The notes under the pieces were generated by a model that searched no databases, was not told the origin of the DNA, and saw nothing but the letters and a program-made list of their open reading frames with translations. Positions 12,035 to 19,651 of a DNA stretch of 64,000 nt are shown piece after piece (the stretch's first letter is position 1; every line of letters starts with the position of its first letter). Origin of the DNA: Massilia brevitalea (GTDB lineage: Bacteria; Pseudomonadota; Gammaproteobacteria; Burkholderiales; Burkholderiaceae_D); the NCBI RefSeq assembly GCF_030711405.1, contig NZ_JAULSI010000022.1:1-64000 (forward strand), in the 5' to 3' direction. Made by a program: the position numbers and the translations under genes.

Positions 12035-13308
12035 ACGACCTCGTCCATTCCGGCGTCGTCTTTGAAATTGGCTGCGACGGCCCGGCACCTGGCCGGCAAA
12101 CGCTCGTCATCGAGCAGCCCTTCCAGGCAACGCAACAAGCGCCCCTGCGTCAGGCGCGTGGCCGGCAAACTCCGCCCCACGCCCAACGCCGTGACCCGCG
12201 CCCCATTGTCGAACTGGTCATGCGCCAGCGGCACCACCAGCTGCGGCGTGCCCGCATGCAGCGCCTCGGCCGTGGTGCCGATGCCGCCATGGTGCACCAG
12301 CACCGCCACGTGCGGCAGCAGCGCCCGCAACGGCACATATTCCTGCCACAGCACATGGCGCGGCAGCTCGGCAGGCAGCTGGTCGCGGTGCGGCGTGAGG
12401 AACACCGCCCGCTCGCCCAGCAGCCGCGCCGCCTCGGCCGCATGCGCGAAGTAGGCGCGTGCCTGGCGGTTGCCGGTGCCCGGCGTGAACACCAGCGTGC
12501 GCCCGCCCTGCCCCAGGAAATGCTGCAGTTCGGGCGACATCTCCGCATGCGGGTTCGGGTCGTACAGGGGAAAGCCGGTGCGCAGCATCGGCTGCGGCCA
12601 GTCCGGCTGGGTCGGCGCAAACCATGCCGGGAACAGGCCGATCGACAAATCGGGAATCGCAAAGATATGGTCCATCAGCGAGCCGGCCGGCGCCAGCCCG
12701 GCGGCGCGCCGCTGCGCGTTTACGTCCGGCATGGCAACCGGGTCGATCAGGTGTTTCACCGCCGTGCGCCACAGCCAGCGGCGCGCGCCATGCGGCACCC
12801 AGCGCGGCACGCGGTACGGTCCCAGCATCAGCGGGTCGTACACGGTCGGTATGTTGGAAGGGGCAAGAAAGATGGCGGCAATGCGCAGGCCGGGGCGCGC
12901 CGCGCGGCACAGGTCGGCCTCGGGCAGCGCCAGCGGATGGCCCACCATCGTGCACGTTTCATCCCGCGGCAGCGCCGCGATGAAGGCCGGGACCAGGGCC
13001 ATGGCCGGCCGCGTCGCCGCCCACACTACGCCAAAGCCGCGCGTCGGATGCCACAAATCGGGATGATCCAGCACCGCTTCGTCGGCCGGCAAGCCGTGGA
13101 AAGGCAGGCCGGCCTCGCGTACATAAGGCCCATGCTGCTCCGGCCCGAGAAAGCTGACCCGGCGCCCCGCCGCATGCAGGGCCAGACCCAGCTTCAGGAA
13201 AGGAAACAGGTCGCCGGCCGAGCCGATCGTCACCAGGACAATATGCGCGAGGCCGGCGCCGGCGGGAGTGCGGGCGACGTCCACGTCGTGCGCTCCCGTG
13301 ATGGCCAT
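11962..13308 (-). CDS. Glycosyltransferase, YjiC/MGT family (GT1)
   Basis: The 448-residue protein is of the UDP-glycosyltransferase GT-B fold. The N-terminal domain starts with HIVLVTIGSAGDLFPFL, the usual nucleotide-loop start for rhamnosyl/glucosyl transferases acting on lipids, flavonoids or macrolides. The C-terminal donor site has HHGGIGTTAEALHAG and PLAHDQFDNG. The start at 13308 overlaps the upstream stop (TAATG). The longer frame to 13617 only runs antisense-like through the neighbour. The last 20-25 residues (from about VGAAGVGTCAHAV) are encoded by an intruding REP-like repeat and are probably not part of the ancestral fold. The acceptor is unknown. Confidence 0.9.
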   Translation of the reverse strand: MAITGAHDVDVARTPAGAGLAHIVLVTIGSAGDLFPFLKLGLALHAAGRRVSFLGPEQHGPYVREAGLPFHGLPADEAVLDHPDLWHPTRGFGVVWAATRPAMALVPAFIAALPRDETCTMVGHPLALPEADLCRAARPGLRIAAIFLAPSNIPTVYDPLMLGPYRVPRWVPHGARRWLWRTAVKHLIDPVAMPDVNAQRRAAGLAPAGSLMDHIFAIPDLSIGLFPAWFAPTQPDWPQPMLRTGFPLYDPNPHAEMSPELQHFLGQGGRTLVFTPGTGNRQARAYFAHAAEAARLLGERAVFLTPHRDQLPAELPRHVLWQEYVPLRALLPHVAVLVHHGGIGTTAEALHAGTPQLVVPLAHDQFDNGARVTALGVGRSLPATRLTQGRLLRCLEGLLDDERLPARCRAVAANFKDDAGMDEVVRRVGAAGVGTCAHAVAPVDSTRR

Positions 13309-14375
13309 TACGGAATCAGCCGCTCGGCGCGCAGGCGCGCGAACAGGTCGAAGAAGGAGCTGTCGGTGGCCTGGTAGGCGCTGAAACCGAGGCGGCGGCT
13401 GTTGGCCATGTCGGTCATCACTTCCAGCGGGCGGCCGAGGTCGAGGTCGGTGTGCCAGGCCGAGGCCAGGCGATCCAGGTCGGCTTCCACCAGATTGTGC
13501 TTGGCGGCGATCTGGCGCCAGGTATCGGCGTCGTTCGCCATCGCGGCTTCCAGCGGCTGGATGGTGCCACTGAAACCGGCTACTTCGACGCCGAACCATT
13601 CGGCCAGCTTCGGCCACAGCCAGCTCCAGCGGAACACGTCGCCATTCACGATATTGAAGGCCTCGTTACTGGCGGCGTCGGTGTCCGCCGCCCAGGCCAG
13701 TTGCTTCGCCAGCATGCGCGCGTCGGTGACGTCGGACAGGCCTTTCCACTGCGCTTCCGAACCCGGGAACTGGAAGGGACGGCCGGTTTCCTTGCAGATG
13801 CTGGCATACACGGCCAGCGTCGTGCCCAGGTTCATGGCGTTGCCGACGGCCAAGCCGATGATGGTGTGCGGGCGGTGGATGCTCCAGGTGAAGCGGTCGC
13901 GCGCGGCGGCGGCATAGACTTCGTCTTCCTGGGCGTAGTAGAAGTTTTCCAGCGGCAGGCGCGGCTGGCTTTCGCGCAGCGGCGTGTCGGGCAAGGTGCC
14001 CGAGCTGGCATAGGCCTCGAAGGGGCCAAGGTAGTGTTTCAGTCCGGTGACCAGGGCCACGTGGCGCAGGCTTTTCTGCGGCGACAATGCGTCCAGCAAA
14101 TTGCGCACCAGGGCGGCATTCACGCGGATGTTGTCTGCTTCCGTATCCTGGCGCATCCAGGTAGTGATGAAGACGTGGGTCGGCGCAACATCCTGCAATG
14201 CCGTTGCCAGCGCGGCGGGATCGAGCAAATCGGCGGCGATGTGGTGCACGCCCGGCAAGTCCTTCGGTGCGCGGCGCGACAGGCCGACCACATCCCATCC
14301 GTTCGCAAGCAGTTCGCGCGCGAGGTGGTTGCCGCCGATACCGGTGACGCCCGCAATCAAAGCTGTCCGTTTCAT
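13308..14375 (-). CDS. NAD(P)-dependent SDR reductase, PRISE-like
   Basis: The 355-residue extended short-chain dehydrogenase has the modified glycine motif GVTGIGGN (9-16). It lacks the standard YxxxK and instead shows NFYYAQEDEVY, as in the PRISE group (progesterone 5-beta-reductase/iridoid synthase-like enone reductases). SIHRPHTIIGLAVGNAMN and a WP..AEWFG segment near the C-terminus agree. It probably reduces an activated C=C bond of an enone, substrate unknown. It is coupled (1-bp overlap) to the glycosyltransferase that follows, so both may act on one small molecule (inference). Confidence 0.85.
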   Translation of the reverse strand: MKRTALIAGVTGIGGNHLARELLANGWDVVGLSRRAPKDLPGVHHIAADLLDPAALATALQDVAPTHVFITTWMRQDTEADNIRVNAALVRNLLDALSPQKSLRHVALVTGLKHYLGPFEAYASSGTLPDTPLRESQPRLPLENFYYAQEDEVYAAAARDRFTWSIHRPHTIIGLAVGNAMNLGTTLAVYASICKETGRPFQFPGSEAQWKGLSDVTDARMLAKQLAWAADTDAASNEAFNIVNGDVFRWSWLWPKLAEWFGVEVAGFSGTIQPLEAAMANDADTWRQIAAKHNLVEADLDRLASAWHTDLDLGRPLEVMTDMANSRRLGFSAYQATDSSFFDLFARLRAERLIP

Positions 14376-14431
14376 CTTTTTCCTTTCGCTGGAAGTAAAG
14401 CCTATTCTACTTGCGCAGGAAAAAAGACGTC

Positions 14432-14453
14432 GGCGCCGCTGGAACGCGGCGCC
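14432..14453 (-). terminator. Terminator downstream of the DUF805 gene
   Basis: GGCGCCGC (14432-14439) pairs with GCGGCGCC (14446-14453) around a 6-base loop. On the minus strand it is followed by GACGTCTTTTTTCC, a T run a few bases off the stem. It lies 12 bp beyond the DUF805 gene stop. Confidence 0.7.
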
Positions 14454-14465
14454 GTGGACTGTCGG

Positions 14466-14801
14466 TCAGATCGCTGCCGGCAGGCCCTGGCTGTAGCGGT
14501 TCGGGCGGCCTTCCTGCACCAGGAACACGATCAAAATAATCCAGCCGATGACCGGAACCAACCAGATCAGCTGCCACCAGCCGCTGCGGTCGGTGTCGTG
14601 CAGGCGGCGGCACGCCGCGGCAATCGACGGCAGGATGGTGGCCAGGGTGAACAAGGCGCCCAGCGTTTCGCTGATCACGTTGGCCGCCGCACCGCCAAGG
14701 AAAAGAAACAGCAGGAACCACCAGTACTCGGAACGCGAGGCGGTGCCCTCGAAGGTGGCGTACTTGTTGAAACAGGTCTTGATTGAATCGGTGAACGTCA
14801 T
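14466..14801 (-). CDS. DUF805 membrane protein
   Basis: The 111-residue inner-membrane protein has the DUF805 signature: an N-terminal amphipathic segment (CFNKYATFEGTASRSEYWWF), two to three hydrophobic segments (about 27-45, 50-63, 80-95), and the conserved CRRLHDTDRSGWW motif between them. The family is widespread (E. coli YhaH/YhaI) and its function is unsettled. It is probably monocistronic, with its own terminator. Confidence 0.9.
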   Translation of the reverse strand: MTFTDSIKTCFNKYATFEGTASRSEYWWFLLFLFLGGAAANVISETLGALFTLATILPSIAAACRRLHDTDRSGWWQLIWLVPVIGWIILIVFLVQEGRPNRYSQGLPAAI

Positions 14802-14938
14802 TGCCGGCTTTCAGGTAAAGGCGGTAGCGATGGCCCGCTGTTGAGGTGTGAACGACGGAAGCAGTATGTCATACAGGCAAGGGTTGCGCCATAACACCTT
14901 TATGCACGCGGCCGCGCATAGCTGACCGTCATCATTTC

Positions 14939-15286
14939 TCACTGATGGCCTTCGGGCTCGTTCCAGTAGATGCCGCGCCCGCCATGGCTGGTGTCGGTTT
15001 GGCGGTCCACCGGGCCGCGCACGCTGCTGCGCCAGGCAATGCCGGCTGCCTCGATGCGCTGCAGGATGGCGTCGAACTCGCCGTCGCCCACGCGGAAGCA
15101 GAAGTGCTCGACAGGGAATGGGCCGTCAGTCTGAATGAAGTCCAGCGTCAGGCCGCGATTGATGTGTACCGGCGAAAACACACCGAACTGCTCGGCGTCC
15201 CAGGGAACGTCGAGCAGTTGCGCGAGCAGGCGCGCCGCCGCCTGGCGGTCGCGGGCGGAAACGATGAAGTGGTCGAGCTCGATCAT
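14939..15286 (-). CDS. VOC (glyoxalase-like) protein, C-terminus cut by a nonsense codon
   Basis: The 115 residues give a VOC-superfamily fold: IELDHFIVSARDR at the start, LDFIQ, VEHFCFRVGD, and the closing GIYWNEPEGHQ. Family members continue GHxWE plus about 12 residues. Here the codon after EGHQ is TGA where TGG (Trp) is expected. Reading through gives EMMTVSYARPRA and then a TAA whose last base is at 14900, a perfect family ending. So the gene appears to have lost its last 13 residues, including the metal-ligand Glu, by a single G-to-A change. The intact form would be 128 residues. Substrate unknown. Confidence 0.85.
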   Translation of the reverse strand: MIELDHFIVSARDRQAAARLLAQLLDVPWDAEQFGVFSPVHINRGLTLDFIQTDGPFPVEHFCFRVGDGEFDAILQRIEAAGIAWRSSVRGPVDRQTDTSHGGRGIYWNEPEGHQ

Positions 15287-15316
15287 CTTTCCTCCTGCTC
15301 CTGGAAAGCTACTGTG

Positions 15317-15853
15317 TTATGGCAGCAGTCGCCCTTCGATGGAATCGTCGAGCGTCTTGCCGATGGCGGCGCCGATCAGGATCTTGGCGCCGGCCACGGC
15401 CTGGCCGTGCTTGTTGTCCCAGTAATAGCCTTCGCGCGGCGCGACGCCGATGACGGTGATGCGCGGGTCGTCTTCGCCTTCGGTGAACCAGGTCTTCAGG
15501 GTGAAGTCCCAGAGCTCCTTGATCTTGGCCTTGTCCTGTGAGACCGTCGCGATGCCGTCGAGTTCCAGGAAACCGGCGCGGGTGCTGCCCTGGAAGTAGA
15601 GTTTCACGTTCGGATCGGCCTTCAGCTCGGCGTTCGTGTGACTGTCGATGGCGCTCAGGAACCACAGGGTGCCGTTGTCGTCGGCCTGCAGCACGCTCAT
15701 CGGACGCACGCCGCGGCTGTCGCCCAGGCTGCCGTGGGTGGTAAAGAAGCAGGTCTTGGCGTCCTCGGCCATCTCCTTGATGCGGGCGCGGGCTTCCTCT
15801 CCGGCGAGGTCGCGGCGATTTTCTTCGGGTTGCTGCTGGTTAATCGAATCCAT
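15317..15853 (-). CDS. Pyridoxamine 5'-phosphate oxidase-family general stress protein
   Basis: The 178-residue split-barrel flavin-binding protein resembles general stress protein 26. TCFFTTHGSLGDSRGVRPMSVLQADDNGTLWF gives the first strands, SHTNAELKADPNVKLYFQ the typical middle motif, and LWDFTLKTWFTEGEDDPR the late motif. It would bind FMN or F420-like cofactors. The reaction is not known. It has its own start 30 bp upstream of the VOC gene on the same strand, so the two may be cotranscribed. Confidence 0.9.
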   Translation of the reverse strand: MDSINQQQPEENRRDLAGEEARARIKEMAEDAKTCFFTTHGSLGDSRGVRPMSVLQADDNGTLWFLSAIDSHTNAELKADPNVKLYFQGSTRAGFLELDGIATVSQDKAKIKELWDFTLKTWFTEGEDDPRITVIGVAPREGYYWDNKHGQAVAGAKILIGAAIGKTLDDSIEGRLLP

Positions 15854-15945
15854 GGGTTCTCCTTCGCTGGTAACGGTGCGTTACCTTAGCTCGTCGACGC
15901 GCTGCCGTATGTGCCCTGCTTCACGCGGACGGTCGCATGGCTGGT

Positions 15946-16356
15946 TCATGTGCCCTGGCCTTCGCTGCGGGTGCGCGGGTATTCCGGGAGGCCGTCGTGC
16001 AGCTGCATCCAGGGCAGGCGCTCTCCCACGAAGGTGTGATCGCCAAGGGGGATGGCGGCAGGGTCGTCGAGGGTGGCGGTGGCGATGTCGAGCTCGTCGG
16101 GCTCGCGGTTGTCCTGGTAGGTCAGCGTGGTGCCGCAGGTGGCGCAGAAGCTGCGCAGGACGTGTTCGCTGGAATGGAAGGTGGCGGCGTTGCCTTGCGA
16201 GAAGCGGAAGCCGTCCATGGCGGCGCTGACCCAGGCCACGGCGGGCGCGCCGGCGCTGCGGCGGCAGTCGCTGCAATGGCACAGGGTGCTGTTGAAGGTG
16301 TTGCCGTCGATGACGTAGCGGACTGCGCCGCAAAAACATCCGCCCTGCAGGGTCAT
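15946..16356 (-). CDS. GFA/CENP-V family zinc protein
   Basis: The 136-residue protein belongs to the glutathione-dependent formaldehyde-activating (GFA) superfamily. Zinc-binding cysteines appear in GGCFCGAVRY, CHCSDCRR and FCATCGTTL. Most members have no proven formaldehyde activity. A second, unrelated-in-position member lies at 49339-49740. It is a single gene, with no partner dehydrogenase beside it. Confidence 0.9.
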   Translation of the reverse strand: MTLQGGCFCGAVRYVIDGNTFNSTLCHCSDCRRSAGAPAVAWVSAAMDGFRFSQGNAATFHSSEHVLRSFCATCGTTLTYQDNREPDELDIATATLDDPAAIPLGDHTFVGERLPWMQLHDGLPEYPRTRSEGQGT

Positions 16357-16494
16357 GGTTCTCTCCGGTGGGAAGGGGTGGAGATCAGGATATGTCAGGC
16401 GCGGGTGCGCTTCAAGCGGTGTTCATCGGGTGCGGGCCGGACGCGATGTTGCGAGCGATGTGTTGGCGTTATCGGAGAAAGGATAAGCACGTAA

Positions 16495-16594
16495 CCGCGT
16501 GGGCACGGGGTGCCCACCGTACGGCATCCGAAGTCCCGGGCCGATGGATACGTAGCATGGGCATGGGCCGCGCCAGGTGCCCCGTGCCCATGCG
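16495..16594. repeat. REP-like palindrome pair 2
   Basis: Copy A, 16495-16524: CCGCGTGGGCAC, GG, GGTGCCCACC, GTACGG. Copy B, 16551-16594, is inverted and more diverged: CGTAGCATGGGC through GTGCCCATGCGG, with an enlarged centre. The 269-bp gap 16357-16625 holds nothing else that I can recognise. Confidence 0.7.
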
Positions 16595-16625
16595 GAACGT
16601 TGCGCAGTGTTGTGCGCCGAAAACC

Positions 16626-17093
16626 TTACAGGAACCGATCCAGGATCTTCCGGCTTCCCTTGTCGATCCTGAACATGTCGCGCACCAGGAAGTTGATGCC
16701 GTGGCTGTCCGCAATCAGCAGCGAAGCCTCGCCCACGCGCCGGATATCCTCGTCCACCTTCAGCACGAACTCGGTCTCGCCGCGGTCGGTCTTCACATAC
16801 CAGGTGCAGGGCGTGGCAAAGCTCGACACGCTGCGGATGGTCTCGATCTCGGGGATGAATTCGCGTCCTTCGAGTTCCTCGGTGAGCAGTGCGCGGATGT
16901 CGTCGGGCTGGTCGGCCAGGTCGTCGATCCAGGCCACTTCCTTGCCGCCTTCGCGCACCAGCGAAATGCCGCGCGTGGGCGCCTGGATCGGAAAGGCGCG
17001 CACCGGGATCACGCCAACGAAGTCTTCTCCTTCGGCGCTCGTGAACACCAGTTTACCGAAGGCATCGCGGCGCAGCTGAATCAAATTGCTCAT
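16626..17093 (-). CDS. DUF1854 protein, cyanophycin-locus type
   Basis: The 155-residue soluble protein of the DUF1854 family has VIPVRAFPIQAP, GKEVAWIDDL, EFIPEI and TPCTWYVKTDRG with IADSHGINFLVRD near the end. In betaproteobacteria this family is found beside cyanophycin synthetase genes together with an unusual ABC transporter, exactly as here. It starts 2 bp after the transporter stop, so the two are one operon. Role unknown. A regulator or substrate adaptor for the transporter is an inference. Confidence 0.85.
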   Translation of the reverse strand: MSNLIQLRRDAFGKLVFTSAEGEDFVGVIPVRAFPIQAPTRGISLVREGGKEVAWIDDLADQPDDIRALLTEELEGREFIPEIETIRSVSSFATPCTWYVKTDRGETEFVLKVDEDIRRVGEASLLIADSHGINFLVRDMFRIDKGSRKILDRFL

Positions 17094-17095
17094 TC

Positions 17096-19378
17096 TTAAT
17101 CGTCCTTTTCGGCGTCGTCCATGTCCTGGTCGACATTGCGCGCCTGCGCTTCATACAGGCGGTGGTAGGCGCCCTCGCGCGCCATCAGTTCGTCGTGGCT
17201 GCCCTCTTCCACCACCACGCCGCGGTCGAGCACGACCAGGCGGTCGGCGCGGTGCAGCGTGGAGAGCCTGTGCGCGATGGCGATGGTGGTGCGGCCCTGC
17301 ACCAGGTTGTCGAGCGCCTTCTGGATTTCCTTTTCGGTTTCCGAGTCCACCGAGGACGTCGCTTCGTCGAGGATCAGGATCGGCGGGTCGATCAGGAGTG
17401 CGCGCGCAATCGAAATGCGCTGGCGCTCGCCGCCCGACAGGCCCTGGCCGCGCTCGCCCACCATTGAATCGTAGCCCTGCGGCAGGCGCAGGATGAATTC
17501 GTGGGCGTGGGCGGCGCGTGCGGCAGCGATGATTTCTTCGCGCGTGGCGTGTGGTTTACCGTAGGCGATGTTCTCGGCAATCGTGCCAAAGAACAGGAAA
17601 GGCTCCTGCAGCACCAGGCCGATATTCCGGCGGTAATCGGCCACGGCAAACGAGCGGATATCGACGCCATCGAGCAAAATCGCGCCTTCGGCCACATCGT
17701 AGAAACGGCAGATCAAATTGACCAGCGTGCTCTTGCCCGAGCCGCTGTGGCCGACCAGGCCGACCATTTCGCCGGCCTTGATGTTGAGCGAAATGCCGCG
17801 GTTCACGGCGCGGTTACCGTAGCGGAAACCGACTTCGCGCAGCTCGATGTTGCCCTGCACTTCGGGCACCTTGGCCGGCGTCGCCGGGTCCGGCACGCTC
17901 GACACGTGGTCCAGGATATCGAAGATGCGCTTGGCGGCCGAGGCCGATTTTTGCGTCACCGACACGATGCGGCTCATCGAATCGAGTTTTACGTAGAAAC
18001 GGCCGCTGTAGGCGATGAAGGCGGTCAGCGTGCCGACCGTGATGTCGCCCTGCGACACTTGCCAGATGCCGAAGATCCAGATCACCAGCAAACCGAGTTC
18101 GGTCAGCAGCGACACCGTCGGCGAGAACAGCGACCACACCCGGTTCAGCTTGTCGTTGACGGCCAGGTTGTGCTTGTTCGCCTCGCGGAAGCGCGCCGCT
18201 TCGCGCTTTTCTTGCGCGAACGCTTTCACCACGCGGATGCCGGGAATCGTATCGGCCAGCACGTTGGTGACCTCGCCCCAGACGCGGTCGATCTTCTCGA
18301 AGCCGGTACGCAGGCGGTCGCGCACGACATGGATCATCCAGGCGATGAAGGGCAGCGGCACCAGGGTCACCAGCGCCAGCCATGGGTTCATCGAGAACAG
18401 GATCACGCCGGTCATGATGATCAGCAGCACGTCGGACAGGAAGTCGAGCAGGTGCAGCGACAGGAAGACGCTGATCCGGTCCGAGCCGCTGCCGATGCGG
18501 CTCATCAGGTCGCCGGTGCGCTTGCCGCCGAAGTATTCGAGCGACAGCCGCAGCAGGTGCTCATAGGTGGTCGAACGCAAGTCGGCGCTGATGCGCTCGG
18601 ACGCCAGCGCCAGCACATAGGTCTTGCCCCAGCCCAGGGCCCAGGCCAGCATCGAGGCGCCGAACAGGCCGCCCATGTACAGCCAGACCAGCGAGTCGTC
18701 GATGGTCTGGCCGTTCTGGTACGGGATCAGGACATTGTCCATCAGCGGCTTGGTGAGGTAGGGCGGAATCATGTGCGCCGCCGTCGAGCCCAGCATCAGC
18801 AGGAAACCCACCAGCAGTTGCACCTTGTACGGCTGGGCGAAGCGCCACAGGCGGAACAGGGTCCAGGTGGACGGCGGCGTGTGCAGCACCTTGGTGCAGA
18901 TCGGGCAATCTTCCTGGTCGGGTTCGAGCGGCGCCTTGCAGCTTGGGCAGGTGTGGCTCTCGGGCGGCTGCACGGCCACGCCGCTGACCACGCTTTTGAG
19001 CTGGTCGGCAAACGCGTCGACCACGCGGATGGCGTGCAAATTCTGGCCCAGGGTAAAGCGCCAGGATGCCAGCCGCGCCTGTTCATCCACCAGCTCCAGG
19101 TGGCCGACGCCGGCATGGTCGTGGTGGCGCAGCGCCAGGCCGGGGCGGTAGGCCCAGTCGCGCCAGGCGGTCTCGCCAGGGGCGCGGCTCAGCAAACGGC
19201 GGTCGGTCACGACCAGGAGTCCCTTCACAAAACGTAATTTCGCATCGAGGTCAACCTCTACGCTACTTAAAACGTTTTCCCCTGGTGCAAGCTGTTTCCG
19301 AACATCATCCTGCCACGCATCGGGCAGGAAACTGGCAACCGCCAGTGTGGTCGGAACAGCAAGTTGTTGAGTTGTCAT
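17096..19378 (-). CDS. Cyanophycin-associated ABC transporter with N-terminal zinc ribbon
   Basis: The 760-residue fused ABC exporter-type protein has an extra N-terminal module (1-170): a PH-like/YdbT-like stretch with LLVVTDRRLLSRAPGE, then a zinc ribbon with C144, C147, C158 and C161 (TCPSCK, DCPIC). Six membrane segments follow (about 185-470). The C-terminal nucleotide-binding domain has Walker A GHSGSGKST near 541, LSGGERQR near 646 and ILDEATSSVDSE. It resembles MsbA/lipid or peptide exporters in its core. It is divergent from cphA' and coupled to DUF1854, which ties it to cyanophycin metabolism. The transported molecule is unknown (Asp, Arg or dipeptide export or import are guesses). 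Confidence 0.88.
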   Translation of the reverse strand: MTTQQLAVPTTLAVASFLPDAWQDDVRKQLAPGENVLSSVEVDLDAKLRFVKGLLVVTDRRLLSRAPGETAWRDWAYRPGLALRHHDHAGVGHLELVDEQARLASWRFTLGQNLHAIRVVDAFADQLKSVVSGVAVQPPESHTCPSCKAPLEPDQEDCPICTKVLHTPPSTWTLFRLWRFAQPYKVQLLVGFLLMLGSTAAHMIPPYLTKPLMDNVLIPYQNGQTIDDSLVWLYMGGLFGASMLAWALGWGKTYVLALASERISADLRSTTYEHLLRLSLEYFGGKRTGDLMSRIGSGSDRISVFLSLHLLDFLSDVLLIIMTGVILFSMNPWLALVTLVPLPFIAWMIHVVRDRLRTGFEKIDRVWGEVTNVLADTIPGIRVVKAFAQEKREAARFREANKHNLAVNDKLNRVWSLFSPTVSLLTELGLLVIWIFGIWQVSQGDITVGTLTAFIAYSGRFYVKLDSMSRIVSVTQKSASAAKRIFDILDHVSSVPDPATPAKVPEVQGNIELREVGFRYGNRAVNRGISLNIKAGEMVGLVGHSGSGKSTLVNLICRFYDVAEGAILLDGVDIRSFAVADYRRNIGLVLQEPFLFFGTIAENIAYGKPHATREEIIAAARAAHAHEFILRLPQGYDSMVGERGQGLSGGERQRISIARALLIDPPILILDEATSSVDSETEKEIQKALDNLVQGRTTIAIAHRLSTLHRADRLVVLDRGVVVEEGSHDELMAREGAYHRLYEAQARNVDQDMDDAEKDD

Positions 19379-19651
19379 TGTGTGATGCCGCCTTGGTCAG
19401 GCAAGTTCTGAATAGAGGAGTAACGCAGTGACCGGCTCAGCGGTTTACGTAGAACGAGGAAATATTCGTCGCCGGCGGGTAGAAATACCCTGGCACGGTG
19501 CCCGGGAAGCCGGAGCGAGGCTGGATTCGGGCGACGAGTATACACAATGCGATCCACAGCACCGTGTTTGGGTGCGGTAGCGCACAGGCAGAAAAACATA
19601 GGCAACGCCAATATGGTAGTCGTGCAGACACCGGCGGCAAGACATCGATAC

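Noticed and set aside
11962-13617. 551-residue version of the glycosyltransferase
   Set aside because: The first 103 residues are a shadow of the SDR gene. The start at 13308 couples to that gene's stop.
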